From assembly GCA_905221605.1 (NCBI GenBank), contig CAJNDS010002623.1:533501-597500 (forward strand): 64,000 nt of DNA. The letters run 5' to 3'. Source of the DNA: Symbiodinium natans. Its lineage: Eukaryota; Sar; Dinophyceae; Suessiales; Symbiodiniaceae. Numbering within the stretch: position 1 is the stretch's first letter; each line of letters begins with the position of its first letter. Of the stretch, positions 38,733 through 49,444 are shown one piece after another. The notes below the pieces were generated by a model, which was not told the DNA's origin, ran no database searches, and saw only the letters and a list, made by a program, of their open reading frames with translations. The position numbers and the translations under genes are program-made.

Positions 38733-38874
38733 ATGCCCGGAGTTCGGAGACTCTTCTTTGTTGGACTCAGACAAGCACGGACTCTAAGGGTCTACGTGGT
38801 AAGCTTTTTTCAGCTCTTTTCAGCCTGACTAGAGTGTGTTGAGGTACAAGGTCATTGCGGTCGAGCTCCTCTCC
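38733..38874 (+). pseudogene. Duplicated gene fragment N, copy 2
   Basis: MPGVRRLFFVGLRQARTLRV then TACGTG|GTAAGC; matches copy 1 at 27975-28116 over 142 bp including about 75 bp past the donor-like site. Both copies end against telomere-like sequence. Confidence 0.55.
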
Positions 38875-38996
38875 AAGACATTCATACTTGGGAATTCTAC
38901 ACTCCCCCTTACAACCTTAATAACAAATGATGTTTCTTAATATCCTCTTGGGTTTTATATGAACATAAATACACAACACTTCCCAAAGGGGGATAC

Positions 38997-39121
38997 AGAA
39001 TTATGCCGCTCCACCAAGCCCACTTTGACCACCTTCTTGTAGACAACGATGGCAACCCCCACCGTGTGTGGGTCTGCGGAGGGGAGGCCCTTCATGCGCA
39101 AGGAGACCCAGATGTCAAGCT
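38997..39121 (-). CDS. 41-codon exon, possible C2-domain strand region
   Basis: After TGGCGTCATTCCTAG: LDIWVSLRMKGLPSADPHTV then GVAIVVYKKVVKVGLVERHN, S, donor TCT|GTATCC. The order hydrophobic strand, GLPSADP, strand VAIVVY, then VGLVERHNS resembles the first strands of copine-type C2 domains (DP motif, then VGRTE..N). That is pattern resemblance only. The + strand over 39049-39450 is open too. Confidence 0.48.
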
Positions 39122-39469
39122 CTAGGAATGACGCCAGAACGCCATGCAGCTCCGCAGCATGCACCAAGCACTTAATTTCCACCAGGACGAGGATACTTGC
39201 GTGTCAGCCGCATCGGCTGCAGCCATTCAGGATGGAATCTGGGTTTCTCAGTTTTGCAGGGTTTAGGCCTTCAAGCTCTTTGAGGGTTGAGGTACGACTG
39301 GTGCAAGATATGCTGCGCCTAAAGAAGCTGCCGTCTGAATGTAGCCCACGAGCTAATGGGTTAATCATCGTGCGCCTAGGGTGTGTTGAGGCGCCAAGAC
39401 ATAAGAATATCTGGCTATGCTTAGGAATTAAGCCGCTCAAGAAAACCTAACTTAACCTAACCTACCTGA

Positions 39470-39655
39470 AGCCCCATCTAGGGTAGCCTGCATATACCCG
39501 TGAAAAAAGGCATATGCACCTAAAATCGCGGGGTACCTTCTAAAGGGATAGGTGGCAAAGCCCCACCTAGGGACCTAGGGTGACCTGTATATACCCTGTG
39601 ATTAAAGGCATATGCACCTAAATTCTTGGTGCCATTTAAAGGGTATACGGGTTGC
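39470..39655 (+). repeat. Imperfect ~100-bp tandem duplication
   Basis: Both halves contain GCCCCA[TC]CTAGGG, CATATACCC or TATATACCC, and AAGGCATATGCACCTAAA. Confidence 0.7.
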
Positions 39656-40029
39656 AACACACTAAGCCGCGAACCTTTTTTCACGAAACCAGTAACCCCT
39701 CATGTCCATGAGCCCCCTCACCCCAATCTTTCACAATGTCGCACCCTAAGACCACAACGAGACCCTGGAACCCTATATAAGTGTTTAGGGTTTAGGGTTT
39801 AGGGCTAGGGTTTGGGGCTTTCGGGTTTAGGGCTTTAGGGTTTAGGGGGTTTAGTGAAATTCCTTAACTTTGCCAAGCCCCAGGAACCCTAACCCCTGAC
39901 CCCCCAGTGTACAGTGAACCCACCACCTCCTCCTTCCTCGGCCAGCAATGCCGAGATCAGGAAGTCCTTGTGAAGCGTTTTGGGTTTTAGGGCTTTCGGA
40001 GTTTTGGTTGCATGTATACACATTATGCT

Positions 40030-40115
40030 CTCCATAAATAAACAAATAAATCAATAAATAAATAAATATATATATATACATATGTATACATATATTCATA
40101 TGTATAAATGTATGG
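40030..40115. repeat. AT-rich low-complexity tract
   Basis: ATAA and ATAC microsatellite; no gene. Confidence 0.85.
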
Positions 40116-40525
40116 TGTATGGGCTCTTGTTGTGACCAAATATCCGCTTGTACAAGAGACCCCGGCCTCATCGAAACACAAACAAAAGAGAGAAATACTC
40201 AGTCCAGCCCGAATGCAGGAAACAAGGGCCAGGAGCTTAAACCCTGCGAACCCGAAACCCGAAACCCTAAATCCTAAATCCTAAACCGTAACTCCTAAAC
40301 CCTAAGCCCTATATCCAAACCCTCAACCCTAAACCCTATAAACCCTATGCTGACCCCCCTGACGTCCTGAGTTCGACCGGGCGAAACAGGATCAGGAAGC
40401 CGATCCTCCATGTCGCTGCCAGAGGGAGAGAAAAAGGGTATGATAAGAACTCTCACCTAAACTCTAAACTTAAGTTGCCACTTCTCGACACATTGAGCGT
40501 TGCAGTGAACTGGCCTGCTGACTCT

Positions 40526-40580
40526 CTGGTTCTTAGTCAGGAACTAAGGAACCCTATAACGGCGTCCCCTAATTAAAGGG
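40526..40580. mobile_element. Family A-related arm (A6) at the end of the endonuclease gene
   Basis: CTGGTTCTTAGTCAGGAACT, then CCCTTTAA-like core TAATTAAAGGG. It supplies the last few codons and the stop of the gene at 40569-41693. Confidence 0.45.
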
Positions 40581-41693
40581 ATGCCGATGACTGGATCTTG
40601 TCTTTTCTTGTTGCAGTTGTGACCGTATGTCTGCACGGAGCAGCTGGTACCTTTCCGCTGCGCACTCGACTCGGTGAGTTTCCTGCAGTTGCTCCAGCTG
40701 CAGCAAGAGCTGGTTTCGCAAGGTTCCCTCTGACGTGTTTGGCCCACCAAGTCGCCGCAACCGTGCGCGCAGCTTCCTAATTTCGTACGCGCGCTCTGCT
40801 CCTGCGGCACTCAGTCTCACGTAGCGAGCCTGATATCCCACCCTCTTGGCTAGCTCGTATCGAATATCATGAAATCTTCCCTGGGTCAATGCTATAGAGA
40901 TGCTTGCTGTCTCACGTTTGACGCGGAGACCTCCGATCAGCAGTCTTCTCAAGATGCTCTTACACGCTGCTGTTCCAAGAACCGTTAGCTTGTGGTGACC
41001 TTGACCGCAGCTGTAGATGGAGCACGTGGCTTCAAAGTCCTTGAGAAAATCACGGATCGAGTACAAGATGTGAGGAACCTTCTGACCAATTTGTAAAGTC
41101 ATGGTGGCAGGGTATTGAACTTTTATGTGCCCCTCAGCATCAAAGAACCCAGCCAAATAGGACCAGGATGGGCACGGACCCCTTGATGGTGCTACATCTC
41201 TTGAGGTCTTGATCACGGTGAATACTGGCAAGGTAGATCTGCAGAGGAGCAACTGGTCGCATTTGCGTGAAGAGCTTTGCTTCAGCATGCCTGCAGCATG
41301 CTGCGCGCACTGACCATTTACTTGCCATTGCAGTGTCGCTTGTTGTAGGCCAGCTGGTCGGCCTTCTGTATAGATTCCTCCGCCGAAAACATTCCGAAAA
41401 AGCAGAAGCACGTTACTGCTGGACTCTGCTTGTGAAATACTGAGTCGCAAGCGGCCCTTGTTCACAAGAACACATCCATCTCCGTCGAAGAAACCCGCCA
41501 AATAATCGAGCACACGCTGAGGACATTTGGTGAGCGGTGGCGCAGTTTTTGCCCGCAAGGGAAGGTCATACTTCCTTCCACATGCTATCAGGTGTTTCGG
41601 CACTGGATGAACAAGACACTGTTGCAAACTTCTCAGTCGATCGAATCGCCGCTGCAGCTGTTCTAAGGACAGTGACTTCGCGCGGCTCGCCAT
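40569..41693 (-). CDS. Two-motif LAGLIDADG homing endonuclease-like protein, 374 aa
   Basis: A single uninterrupted frame. Open sequence extends upstream into telomeric units, but the first ATG is at 41693 (MASRAKSLSLEQLQRR). LAGLIDADG helices YLAGFFDGDG (residues 64-73) and YLAGFFDAEG (179-188), each with an acidic catalytic residue, are about 115 residues apart, as in monomeric double-motif enzymes that cut long asymmetric DNA sites. Each repeat continues with a beta-rich part (RLRLSISQAE; FGGGIYTEG; LQWQVNG in the first). The last 110 residues are basic and coiled-coil-like (EIRKLRARLRRLG; QLLLQLEQLQ), an extra domain beyond the usual fold. No disruption seen. It starts 10 bp from telomere-like repeats and ends in an element arm. 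Unlike its neighbours it lacks introns. It could be intact and selfish, or domesticated; organelle origin is not indicated by its base composition. Confidence 0.85.
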   Translation of the reverse strand: MASRAKSLSLEQLQRRFDRLRSLQQCLVHPVPKHLIACGRKYDLPLRAKTAPPLTKCPQRVLDYLAGFFDGDGCVLVNKGRLRLSISQAESSSNVLLLFRNVFGGGIYTEGRPAGLQQATLQWQVNGQCAQHAAGMLKQSSSRKCDQLLLCRSTLPVFTVIKTSRDVAPSRGPCPSWSYLAGFFDAEGHIKVQYPATMTLQIGQKVPHILYSIRDFLKDFEATCSIYSCGQGHHKLTVLGTAACKSILRRLLIGGLRVKRETASISIALTQGRFHDIRYELAKRVGYQARYVRLSAAGAERAYEIRKLRARLRRLGGPNTSEGTLRNQLLLQLEQLQETHRVECAAERYQLLRADIRSQLQQEKTRSSHRHPFN

Positions 41694-41702
41694 GTGCACA
41701 CC

Positions 41703-41760
41703 CCTAACCCTAAACCCTAATTTAACCCTAAACCTTATGTAAACCCTAAACCCTAAACCC
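41703..41760 (-). repeat. Telomeric units directly upstream of the endonuclease start
   Basis: CCCTAAA units with spacers, starting 10 bp from the ATG, leaving little room for a conventional promoter. Confidence 0.85.
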
Positions 41761-42540
41761 CCCAAACACCTTATGGGAAGGGCTTTGGGGCACCCAAGAC
41801 CCTAGAAACAGAGTCCTTAGAGCCTTTGGGGTCGGGTTCAGGGCTTAGGGTTTAGGGGCACGTGGAAAGCTCAACCAAGAATGAACGCTGCCATGATGAT
41901 ACGAACTCTGTCTGCGGTAACAGTTCGACTCCATTTTAAGTTGAGCTGCGCAAGGGCTCGATCTATCAAAAGACGTCAGGGAGATTGTGGCGTGGGCACT
42001 TCGATGCAGCTCGATTGGGGAAACGCGGCAAGAGTGCGCCTCAACGCTACCGCCGTACCCCACCCTAAGCACCATGAACTCCCAAATGCCCGTGCCCAAA
42101 ATCTACTCGAAATACCCTAAACCCTAAACCCGAAACCCTAAACCCTAAACCCTAAACGCATTTTGCTTAAATTTCCCTGAAAACTTCCCAAAAAAAACCC
42201 GAAGCCGCACCCGCACGCCTCTGGAGCCGGCTGCAGATCGGACCTTGGGAGCTCGAACGGCACAGACCTTAAGTTTGGGGTTTGGGGTATAAAGTTTAGG
42301 GTTTAGGGTTTAGGGTATAGGGTTTAGGGTTTGGGGTTGAGGGTTTTCTTGGGTTTAGGGTTTCCTTTAGGTGTAGGGTTTGAGGTTTAGGGCTTGATTT
42401 TCGGTTTCGGGTTGAGGGCTTAGGGTTTGGGGTTGAAGGTGTTTGTTTGGGTTTAGGAGTGTGTTGCCTCCGTTTCTTGCAAGGCCCCGGATGGCAACTG
42501 GGAAGTTTGAGAAGGTTCCGCTCGCAGGGGGCTTTCTTTA
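41761..42540. other. Degenerate repeats and an unassigned unique island
   Basis: 41880-42115 is unique and open on both strands (for example CARARSIKRRQGDCGVG on +) without clear splice sites; 42270-42450 is degenerate heptamers. Confidence 0.5.
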
Positions 42541-42670
42541 GGGTAGTTACATTGGTCCCTTAGAAGGGACCCCTTAAAACCTCCTTATATACCCTATAGA
42601 ACTAAGGGCCCATACATCAGAACCCTCCTTTAGAGGTAGGGGACTATTTTCAGGGCCCATGAAACTACCC
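42541..42670. mobile_element. Family E element E4
   Basis: Ends GGGTAGTTACATTGGTCCCT and, inverted, GGGTAGTTTCATGGGCCCTG, 130 bp. Relatives at 43966-44063, 50305-50380 and 60604-60731. Confidence 0.65.
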
Positions 42671-43127
42671 TTAGAGCTTACGGGGAGTGCCGTGCTTCTA
42701 TTACAGGGGTTCTGCCCTGTCCTTCGGGTTTGGTTTTAGTTGAATGAAGGTTCATATCCCAGGATCCAAACAGTCGAATCCCTTAAAAAACTCCTCAGAA
42801 TGACCCCATAGAAGTACAGGGACACTACTTTTGTGCATCTATCCAGGGTCTGGGGACTTACGAGCTGGCTATAATTGGGCTCATACTCCTCCTTCTATTC
42901 CCCTGAACTGGCCTTGTATCGGCCCAGCGATAACGAATTATTGGCTTGTAACCCCCCCATGACGAGAACAAGGGTATAGCCCCCTTCTCGAAGCCTGCCT
43001 GCCGCATGGATATCCCATGGGCGCAGACGGGCTGTCTGGTGGCCAACGGCTTGAACCCCTCAACCCGAAACTCCAAACCCTAAATCCTAAACCCTGAACC
43101 CTGAACCCTAAACCCTCAATCCTAAAC

Positions 43128-43183
43128 CCCCTCAGCCACAAGCACCTTGGTGACGACGGGTTTGTAGAACCGTCCATCCAATG
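43128..43183 (-). CDS. 18-codon exon with telomere-derived donor
   Basis: After CTGGACCAGCCGTCAG: LDGRFYKPVVTKVLVAEG, donor GGG|GTTTAGG. Phase 1 in, 0 out. Confidence 0.52.
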
Positions 43184-43269
43184 CTGACGGCTGGTCCAGA
43201 GTCCCTACTGCGAAGCTGTAGGTTTGCGCGCTGCCCTCCTCAAGGAATGCATGTAGAAGCATAAATCAC

Positions 43270-43400
43270 GTAGAATTCCACCGACCGGGCGAGGTGACCT
43301 CTACGTCGCAGTGGAATTCTGCATGTGCCATCTCCTGAGCATCGGCCTCTGCAAGCAGCCATGACATCGGTGGCGCGCATAGGACGGCGCCGCGTACAGA
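43270..43400 (-). CDS. Exon-like island with an internal inverted repeat
   Basis: After GGCTGCTTGCAG: ADAQEMAHAEFHCDVEVTSP then GRWNST and stop. TAGAATTCCAC (about 43269) and GTGGAATTCTGC (about 43310) form an inverted repeat. Confidence 0.38.
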
Positions 43401-43965
43401 GTGTTTAGGGTTGAAAAGCTTGGGGTTTGGGGGTTTACAAGACTTAGTGTCTCTGGTCTCTCAGGTTTCAAGGGACGGCTTAAGGCACTCGGCGGTTAGC
43501 TTCTAGACTGACCCCTTAATCCCGAAAGCCTTCGGAGCTGCTGCTTTGAAGTTCGGGGTTTAGGGGTTTAGGGGTTTAGGGGTTTAGGGTTTAGGGTTTA
43601 GGGTTTAGGGTTTCTTTGAAGTTCGAGGTTTTGGGGTTTTGGGTTTAGGGTTTAGGGCTTTTCGGGGATGAGGTCTCCAGTGGGGTTTGCTTGACGTAGG
43701 TTCACCCTGCTTATCACCCCGATGAAAACAACCCATGGCCCTCCAAGTGAGGTTCAAGAGTTTGGAGTTCCACTTGTTCTCGGGTCTTGTCAGTGAATTC
43801 GGGAGTTCGGGTAGTATAAACGGATATAAGGTACCCAACTCCCCAATTCCCTAGAACAGGTAAGTTTGGGTGCTTGGTCCTAAACCCGCACGCCTAAGCC
43901 CTAGACCCTTGCGGTTTAGTGATCGGGGCTCTTGACGCTTGGCGACATTGCACTGGAGGGTCCAA

Positions 43966-44063
43966 GGGTAGTTGCATGGCCCCTTGGTGTGGGTCCTGAA
44001 AAGGGTACCCCTGAAAAATCCCTTACATACCACATACAAGATAAGGGCCCATACATCAGAACC
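43966..44063. mobile_element. Family E element E3, partial
   Basis: GGGTAGTTGCATGGCCCCTT at the left, TAAGGGCCCATACATCAGAA at the right, the latter identical to E4. Confidence 0.5.
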
Positions 44064-44293
44064 AGTTAAGGGTAGAAGGGACCTTTGATCATATTCCCGA
44101 ATATAACCCCCCCCAATTTTTAGCTTATTACATAGCCCCTACATACCTAAGTAGCCCCTAAATAACCCCTAAACCCTAAACCCTAAGGTCCCTTATAAGG
44201 GTCCCTCCTTTTGTCCCTGGACGATCTTTCTCAGGCCTCGGCTTCAGCTCAGCGCCCAGGTCCACGACTTTTGCCAAAGAGGCCTGGAAACGG

Positions 44294-44375
44294 TTTAGGG
44301 TTTAGGGTTTAGGGTTTAGGGTTTAGGGTTTAGGGTTTAGGGTTTAGGGTTTAGGGTTTAGGGTTTAGGGTTTAG
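44294..44375 (+). repeat. TTTAGGG array
   Basis: Near-perfect, about 12 units; a further array at 44455-44492. Confidence 0.95.
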
Positions 44376-44499
44376 GAACTGCTCTGAGACCGGGAGCCCG
44401 TGAAGCCCTGGAACCTGTAAAGGCTTAGGGTTTAGGGATTAGGGTTTGGGGTATAGGGTTTAGGGTTTAGGGTTTAGGGTTTAGGGTTTAGGTTCAAGT

Positions 44500-46120
44500 T
44501 CAGAGTTTAGGGATGCGCGGTTTGGGGTTCAGGGGCAAGATTCCCAAACTCAGGAGTACTCCCTTAAACCATCTTAAGATTACAATTTCAGGAATATTAC
44601 CTAAACCCAAACCACCCTACACCCTACACAGCCCAAAGAACCCACTTAAGGAACCTACACCCTAGACCCTAAACCCTAAAACCCCCCAATTGAGGGACAA
44701 GGGACGTCTCCTGGCCCGTGAAACCCCGCCAGCCAGAGTTTCTGAGGCGCAAGAACTTCGGCAAGTCTCCGACGCTGCATGTCGAAGAGCTAAAGAGCGG
44801 ATTTTGGGGGTTTACGGTTTAGGGTTTAGGGTTTAGGGGTGCCACCGGAGGTGCTAGGTTTCGGGAGTTAGGGGTGGTATGTGGACACAGCCAATCATGT
44901 CCAACCCAACGCCACCTAAACGGCATAAGTGCCTTCAACTTATGACTCTAATGCCATGAAGTGCAGGCTTTGAAGCTCGACTACACCTTCTTGAAAACAA
45001 AACGCAAAAGCGCATGCATACTTTTTTTAACAAGTATATTTTGTAACTAGAGGAATATTTCTGCTGGAAACAAGTATATAAACAGATAAGAACAGGTAGA
45101 CGAACAAATAAATGCAGCAGAATAATATGTATCACAATCTACAAAGTATGATATCCTACAAGACACGTGAAAATCCTCGCTAAGCCCGAAAACAAGCCTT
45201 GCTAGGCGTCTTTCGGGGTTTACCTGGGGCTCCATTTGCTTATGCCCCATACTTAGGGGGATATAACCCTAAACCCTAAACCCTCAACCTTGTAGCCCAC
45301 TGACCGGTTTGTAGGGTTTGGGAGTCACAGCTTAGGTTTCGGGCTTCTACCCTAAACCCTAAACCCTAAACCCTAAACCCTAAACCCTAAACCCTAAACC
45401 CCCAGAGACAGGGGCTTCCAAACAAGGCCAAGCCTGGCTTGGCCTTCGCTGCGTACCTCCCATTTTCGGTGGGACCTACTTGGGGTTTAGGGTTTAGGGT
45501 TTAGGGTTTGGGGTTTGGGGTTTGGGGTTTAGGGTTTAGACCTACTTAGAATACCAGGATGGTCCTCGAAACGCCCTTTCTTAACCCTCTGACAGCATGA
45601 ACACAATAAGGGAAAGTTTTCCACCTGCTCCAAGGGATATCTAAGGGCCTGGAGGAAGCTTGGGACCCTCAACTCATAGCTCCTGTTGAGACATGCGCAG
45701 CTGCAGGGTTTAGGGTTTAGGGTTTAGGGTTTAGGGTTTAGGGTTTAGGGCTTAGGGTTTAGGGTTTAGGGTTTATATAGGGGGATTACAAGAGCGGCCC
45801 GGCGCACTGTCGGTGACCTGTGTACGGCTGCCGTCGCTGTCAGAGTACCTCCAGCTAAGCCAGCTGGAGTTTAGGGGTTAAAAGGGTTCCGGGTTTAGGC
45901 TTTCAGGCGCTCAAGCATTGAACATCGAACTTCAATAGTGAACCCAAGCTCCAGAAACCCTAAGCCTAAGCCCTAAGCCCTAAGCCCTATAGTATAAGCC
46001 CTAAGCCCTAAGCCCTAAACCCTAAACCCTAAACCCCCCAAACCCCCCTCAAACCAAAGTGCTCTGAGCGCGGGGCTGGAGGGAAGTGAACAGCTGGCTA
46101 ATGTCAGAATCACGATCTGC
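44500..46120. other. Repeat-dominated stretch without a trusted gene
   Basis: Arrays at 45351-45404 (minus), 45483-45535 and 45708-45775 (plus), CCCTAAG run 45960-46012. 44935-45250 is AT-rich unique sequence with a minus frame of low quality. Confidence 0.6.
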
Positions 46121-46129
46121 CTTTCCAGG

Positions 46130-46162
46130 ATGGCAACCACAACCTTTCTTAAGCCCCCTAAG
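46130..46162 (+). CDS. First exon, 11 codons, before the longest array
   Basis: ATCTGCCTTTCCAG|G then ATG: MATTTFLKPPK, donor AAG|GTAGGG. The acceptor one base before ATG could be a trans-splice site. No good second exon was found after the array. Confidence 0.35.
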
Positions 46163-46372
46163 GTAGGGTTTAGGGTTTAGGGTTGTGGGTTGTGTAGGGT
46201 TTAGGGTTTAGGGTTTAGGGTTTAGGGTTTAGGGTTTAGGGTTTAGGGTTTAGGGTTTAGGGTTTAGGGTTTAGGGTTTAGGGTTTAGGGCCTAGGGTTT
46301 AGGTTTAGGGTTTGGGGTTTAGGGTTTGGGGTTTAGGGTTTGGGGTTTGGGGTTTGGGGTTGAGAGTCTACT
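46163..46372 (+). repeat. Longest TTTAGGG array, about 200 bp
   Basis: About 17 nearly perfect units to 46290, then TTTGGGG/TTTAGGG alternation; begins at the GT of the preceding exon's donor. Confidence 0.95.
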
Positions 46373-46927
46373 TGGAGGTTCAGGGGTAGTTAGATGTAGG
46401 GTTCGACGTGCACCTTGAATAAGGCTGCAGGGAGTTAACATACTATACTTATCAGCCAGTTATACCTACCCGTGAACCTGCAAGCTAAGTCCCTAGAATC
46501 TTGAGTCCCTCGAAAATAAACTGAACCGCGTACTCCCGACCCTACAAACCCTCAAGCCCCAAACCCGACAGTTCCCCGAAGTTCCCCCAACGGGGCTTTT
46601 TTGAGATTCAAGGTTTTGGGGGAACCCTCTGGGGAAGGGGGAACATAGGCACATTTTGGGTGCCACTTTGTGGCTATAAAGTCCCCTGAGTTGGGTGCGC
46701 CTAAACCCTAAACCCTGAACCCTAAACCCACTCATATGGAAGGCCATGGGGCCTTAAAGCCCTAAAACACGGGTCCTGAGAGCCTTAGGCTAAGCAGTTT
46801 GGGATTATGGATGGTGAGAATGCTACGGGGCGTTTGTACCCTGGACCCTGAACCCTAAACTAGGTCTTAGGGTTGTGAAGGCCTCAGTAGCACGGTGGGG
46901 CAAGCACTCTGAATCTAACCCTGAATC

Positions 46928-47024
46928 TTGGGACCTTCCCCTGTACTAACAGTCCTCAATCAGAATTATAGTACCCTATTCGAATCCCTATGAAGGATTG
47001 TGAGTATAAGGAAAACCATCCCAA
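46928..47024. mobile_element. Family B element B4
   Basis: TTGGGACCTTCCCCTGTACT to GAAAACCATCCCAA, 97 bp, degenerate inverted ends. Confidence 0.55.
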
Positions 47025-47410
47025 CCTCAATCCTAGAAGGCAAACCCCAAGCCCGTTTAGGGTTTAGGGTTTAGGGGTTTAGGGTTCAGGGTTTAGGGTC
47101 TAGGGTTTGAAGCCGTACACTCCAGGCCCCCAAACCCCACCCTTTTCACCCTTGAGACCCTTCGAAACAGATTTAAACCCTTAGATCCCTTTTCAACCCT
47201 TTAAAACCTTGCTAAAACCCTTTCAACCGCTTAACACCCTTAAGAGCCCTTTAAGCCCTTAGAAAACCCTTTAAACCCAGTTAAACCCTTTTAACCCCAA
47301 ACCCTAAACCCTGAACCCTAAACCTAAACCCTAAGCCCTAAGCCCTAAGCCCTAAGCCCTAAGCCCTAAACCCTGCCACGGCCAAACGTAGCCTGCCCTG
47401 GCGACTTCAG

Positions 47411-47456
47411 GGTGTTCTCCAAGGGCCCACCTTGGTACATGCTCTGGCTCTGGCGA
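47411..47456 (+). CDS. 15-codon exon
   Basis: After CTGGCGACTTCAG|G: GVLQGPTLVHALALA, donor GCGA|GTAGGG, entering a heptamer array. Confidence 0.42.
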
Positions 47457-47775
47457 GTAGGGTTTAGGGTTTAGGGTTTAGGGTTTAGGTTTTAGGTTTT
47501 AGGGTTTAGGGTGCAGTTGCTAAAGGCTGCTCCCATCAAAGTCCAGGGTTCTGACGCCCCTCATGCTCCCAACCTTATATCCTAACCCTAAAGCCCCAAA
47601 ACCCAAACGCAAACCCAAATCCTAAACCCCAAACCCGAGCAAGGCAAGTCCCTAAATTCCCGCATGCTGAAACCAACACCACTCGATCCTCAACTGAAAA
47701 ACTCAAGCTGTGTTTCAAGGAAATAAGCCTCGTACTCCTAAGGTTGTACTCCTTAAGGTTTCCAGTAATACCCTT

Positions 47776-47850
47776 CTCTTATGGCCCTTTGTATTCCCTC
47801 AGAGGATCTTGAAAAAAGGGTCCCCAAACCCAAGGGACCGAGGGGTACAA
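47776..47850. mobile_element. Family M element copy M2
   Basis: CAGAGGATCTTGAAAAAAGG then GTCCCCAAACCCAAGGG. Confidence 0.45.
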
Positions 47851-48006
47851 CCCCCAAGTGTGTTCTGAACCAAAGAATAACATAAACCCTAAAACCTGCA
47901 ACCCTGAACAATCAAAAGCCCCAAGCGCCAAACCTGAAAACCCGCACCCCTCCAAAACCATCCTATACCCTAAAACCCTCAACCTATAAACCCTAATTCG
48001 CTCACA

Positions 48007-48146
48007 CCCCCCCCCCCCCCCCCAAAAAAAAAAAAAAAACATATAAACGCCCTAAACCCTAAAACCCCCGAACCCACCAAACGCCTAATCACCCCCCGCC
48101 CCACCCCTCCCAAAACCCTCGTCCCTACTCTCCCCCCCCCCCCCCC

Positions 48147-48173
<27 letters not shown>
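48007..48173 (+). repeat. Two poly-C/poly-A junction tracts
   Basis: C17A16 at 48007-48039 and C15A27 at 48132-48173. Others: 27205-27242, 55626-55646, 63072-63107, and T/G in reverse at 61481-61508. Confidence 0.9.
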
Positions 48174-48177
<4 letters not shown>

Positions 48178-48383
48178 CTGCAGCCCGCGGGGCTGACACT
48201 CACCTCCTCCTTCTTGGCTGCACCAGACTCGGTCTTCTTCTCAGTCCTTTGGGGCTTTTGAGGGGCTTCAGGGCTTTAAAGTTTGGGGTTTTAGGGCCAG
48301 GGTTTAGGGTTTTCGGTGTAGGGTTTAGGGTTTAGGGTTTAGGGCTTGGGGCTTTTTAGGGGGCTTCAGGGCTGTAAGGTTTA

Positions 48384-48464
48384 GGGTTGATAGGGTTGAT
48401 AGGGTTGATAGGGTTGATAGGGTTGATAGGGTTGATAGGGTTGATAGGGTTGATAGGGTTGATA
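48384..48464 (+). repeat. 9-bp minisatellite GGGTTGATA, nine exact copies
   Basis: 81 bp of perfect repeats joined to TTTAGGG units at both sides. Confidence 0.97.
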
Positions 48465-48640
48465 GGGTTTAGGGCTTCAGGGTGTAGGTTTTACGGATTT
48501 GGGTTGATAGGGTTCAGGACCCTAAACCCTAAATGCTAAACCCCAAACTCTAAACCCTAAACCCTAGGGTCTTTTGGGGCTTTTAAGGGGCTTCAAGAAG
48601 GCACTTGGCCCGCGCGGACTATTTGACGGCCGTAAGCACT

Positions 48641-48679
48641 GGAAGGAAGGAAGGAAGGAAGGAAGGAAGGAAGGAAGGA
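48641..48679 (+). repeat. GGAA microsatellite
   Basis: Nearly ten perfect units. Confidence 0.97.
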
Positions 48680-48737
48680 GTTTAGGGTTTAGGGTTCATG
48701 GTTCAGGTTCAGGGTTTAGGGTTTAGGTTTAGGGTGT

Positions 48738-48824
48738 AGTATTAATTGCTTAAGAATCTCCCTTATTAAGGGTAACATAGGGATTCTGAGTTTTTATGCT
48801 TTTGGGGTTCTCAAGCAAGAGTAG
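48738..48824. mobile_element. Family F element F3
   Basis: ATTGCTTAAGAATCTCC to GGGGTTCTCAAGCAAGAGTA. Confidence 0.55.
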
Positions 48825-49152
48825 TTTAGGGTTGATAGGGTGTAGGGCTTACAGATTGGGGTCGATAGGCTTTAGAGGGTTTAGGGCCCGTTGGGGCGGT
48901 AGGAGCTTCACGGTTTACAGAGTTTATATTCTAGGGTTTCCAGGTTTAGGGTTTAGGGCTAGGGTCTAGGGCTTAGGGTCTCGGCTCTACGGTTGAGGGG
49001 GTTTGTGGGGCTTGGGTTGTCTTTGGGGGTGGTTGGGTTAGAGTTTGAGGGTTTAGGGCGTAAGGATTTGCGCAGCTTAGCAGCTTATAGAGTTTTGGGT
49101 GCCAGGGCTTTCGGGGTCCAGAGGTTGCAGGCGAGGATTGAGTTGGCTGGGC

Positions 49153-49177
49153 GGGGGGGGGGGGGGGGGGGGGGGGG
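49153..49177 (+). repeat. Poly-G run, 25 nt
   Basis: Uninterrupted G. Confidence 0.95.
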
Positions 49178-49444
49178 TGGCGTGGATTCAGCAATGTTGG
49201 GCGGGAACGTGAGGTGTAAAGTAGTCCTGACAATCAAGACCCTGTATAAGTTCTAAATCCCAAGCCCTGAACCCTTAGCGGGGACTAGTTCGAGTGCAGG
49301 AGATTCACGCTCTCTTCCCCGAGCCCCGAGCTTACCCTAAACGCTAAAACCTAAACCCTAAACCCTAAACCCTAAACCCCACAAGCTGAGAGCCTGCATG
49401 TCCCTAAACCCTAAAACCCTAGACCCTAGACCCTAGACCCTGAC

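Noticed and set aside
49153-49256. Poly-G containing frame with a Gly run
   Set aside because: Depends on homopolymer length, which assemblies often get wrong.
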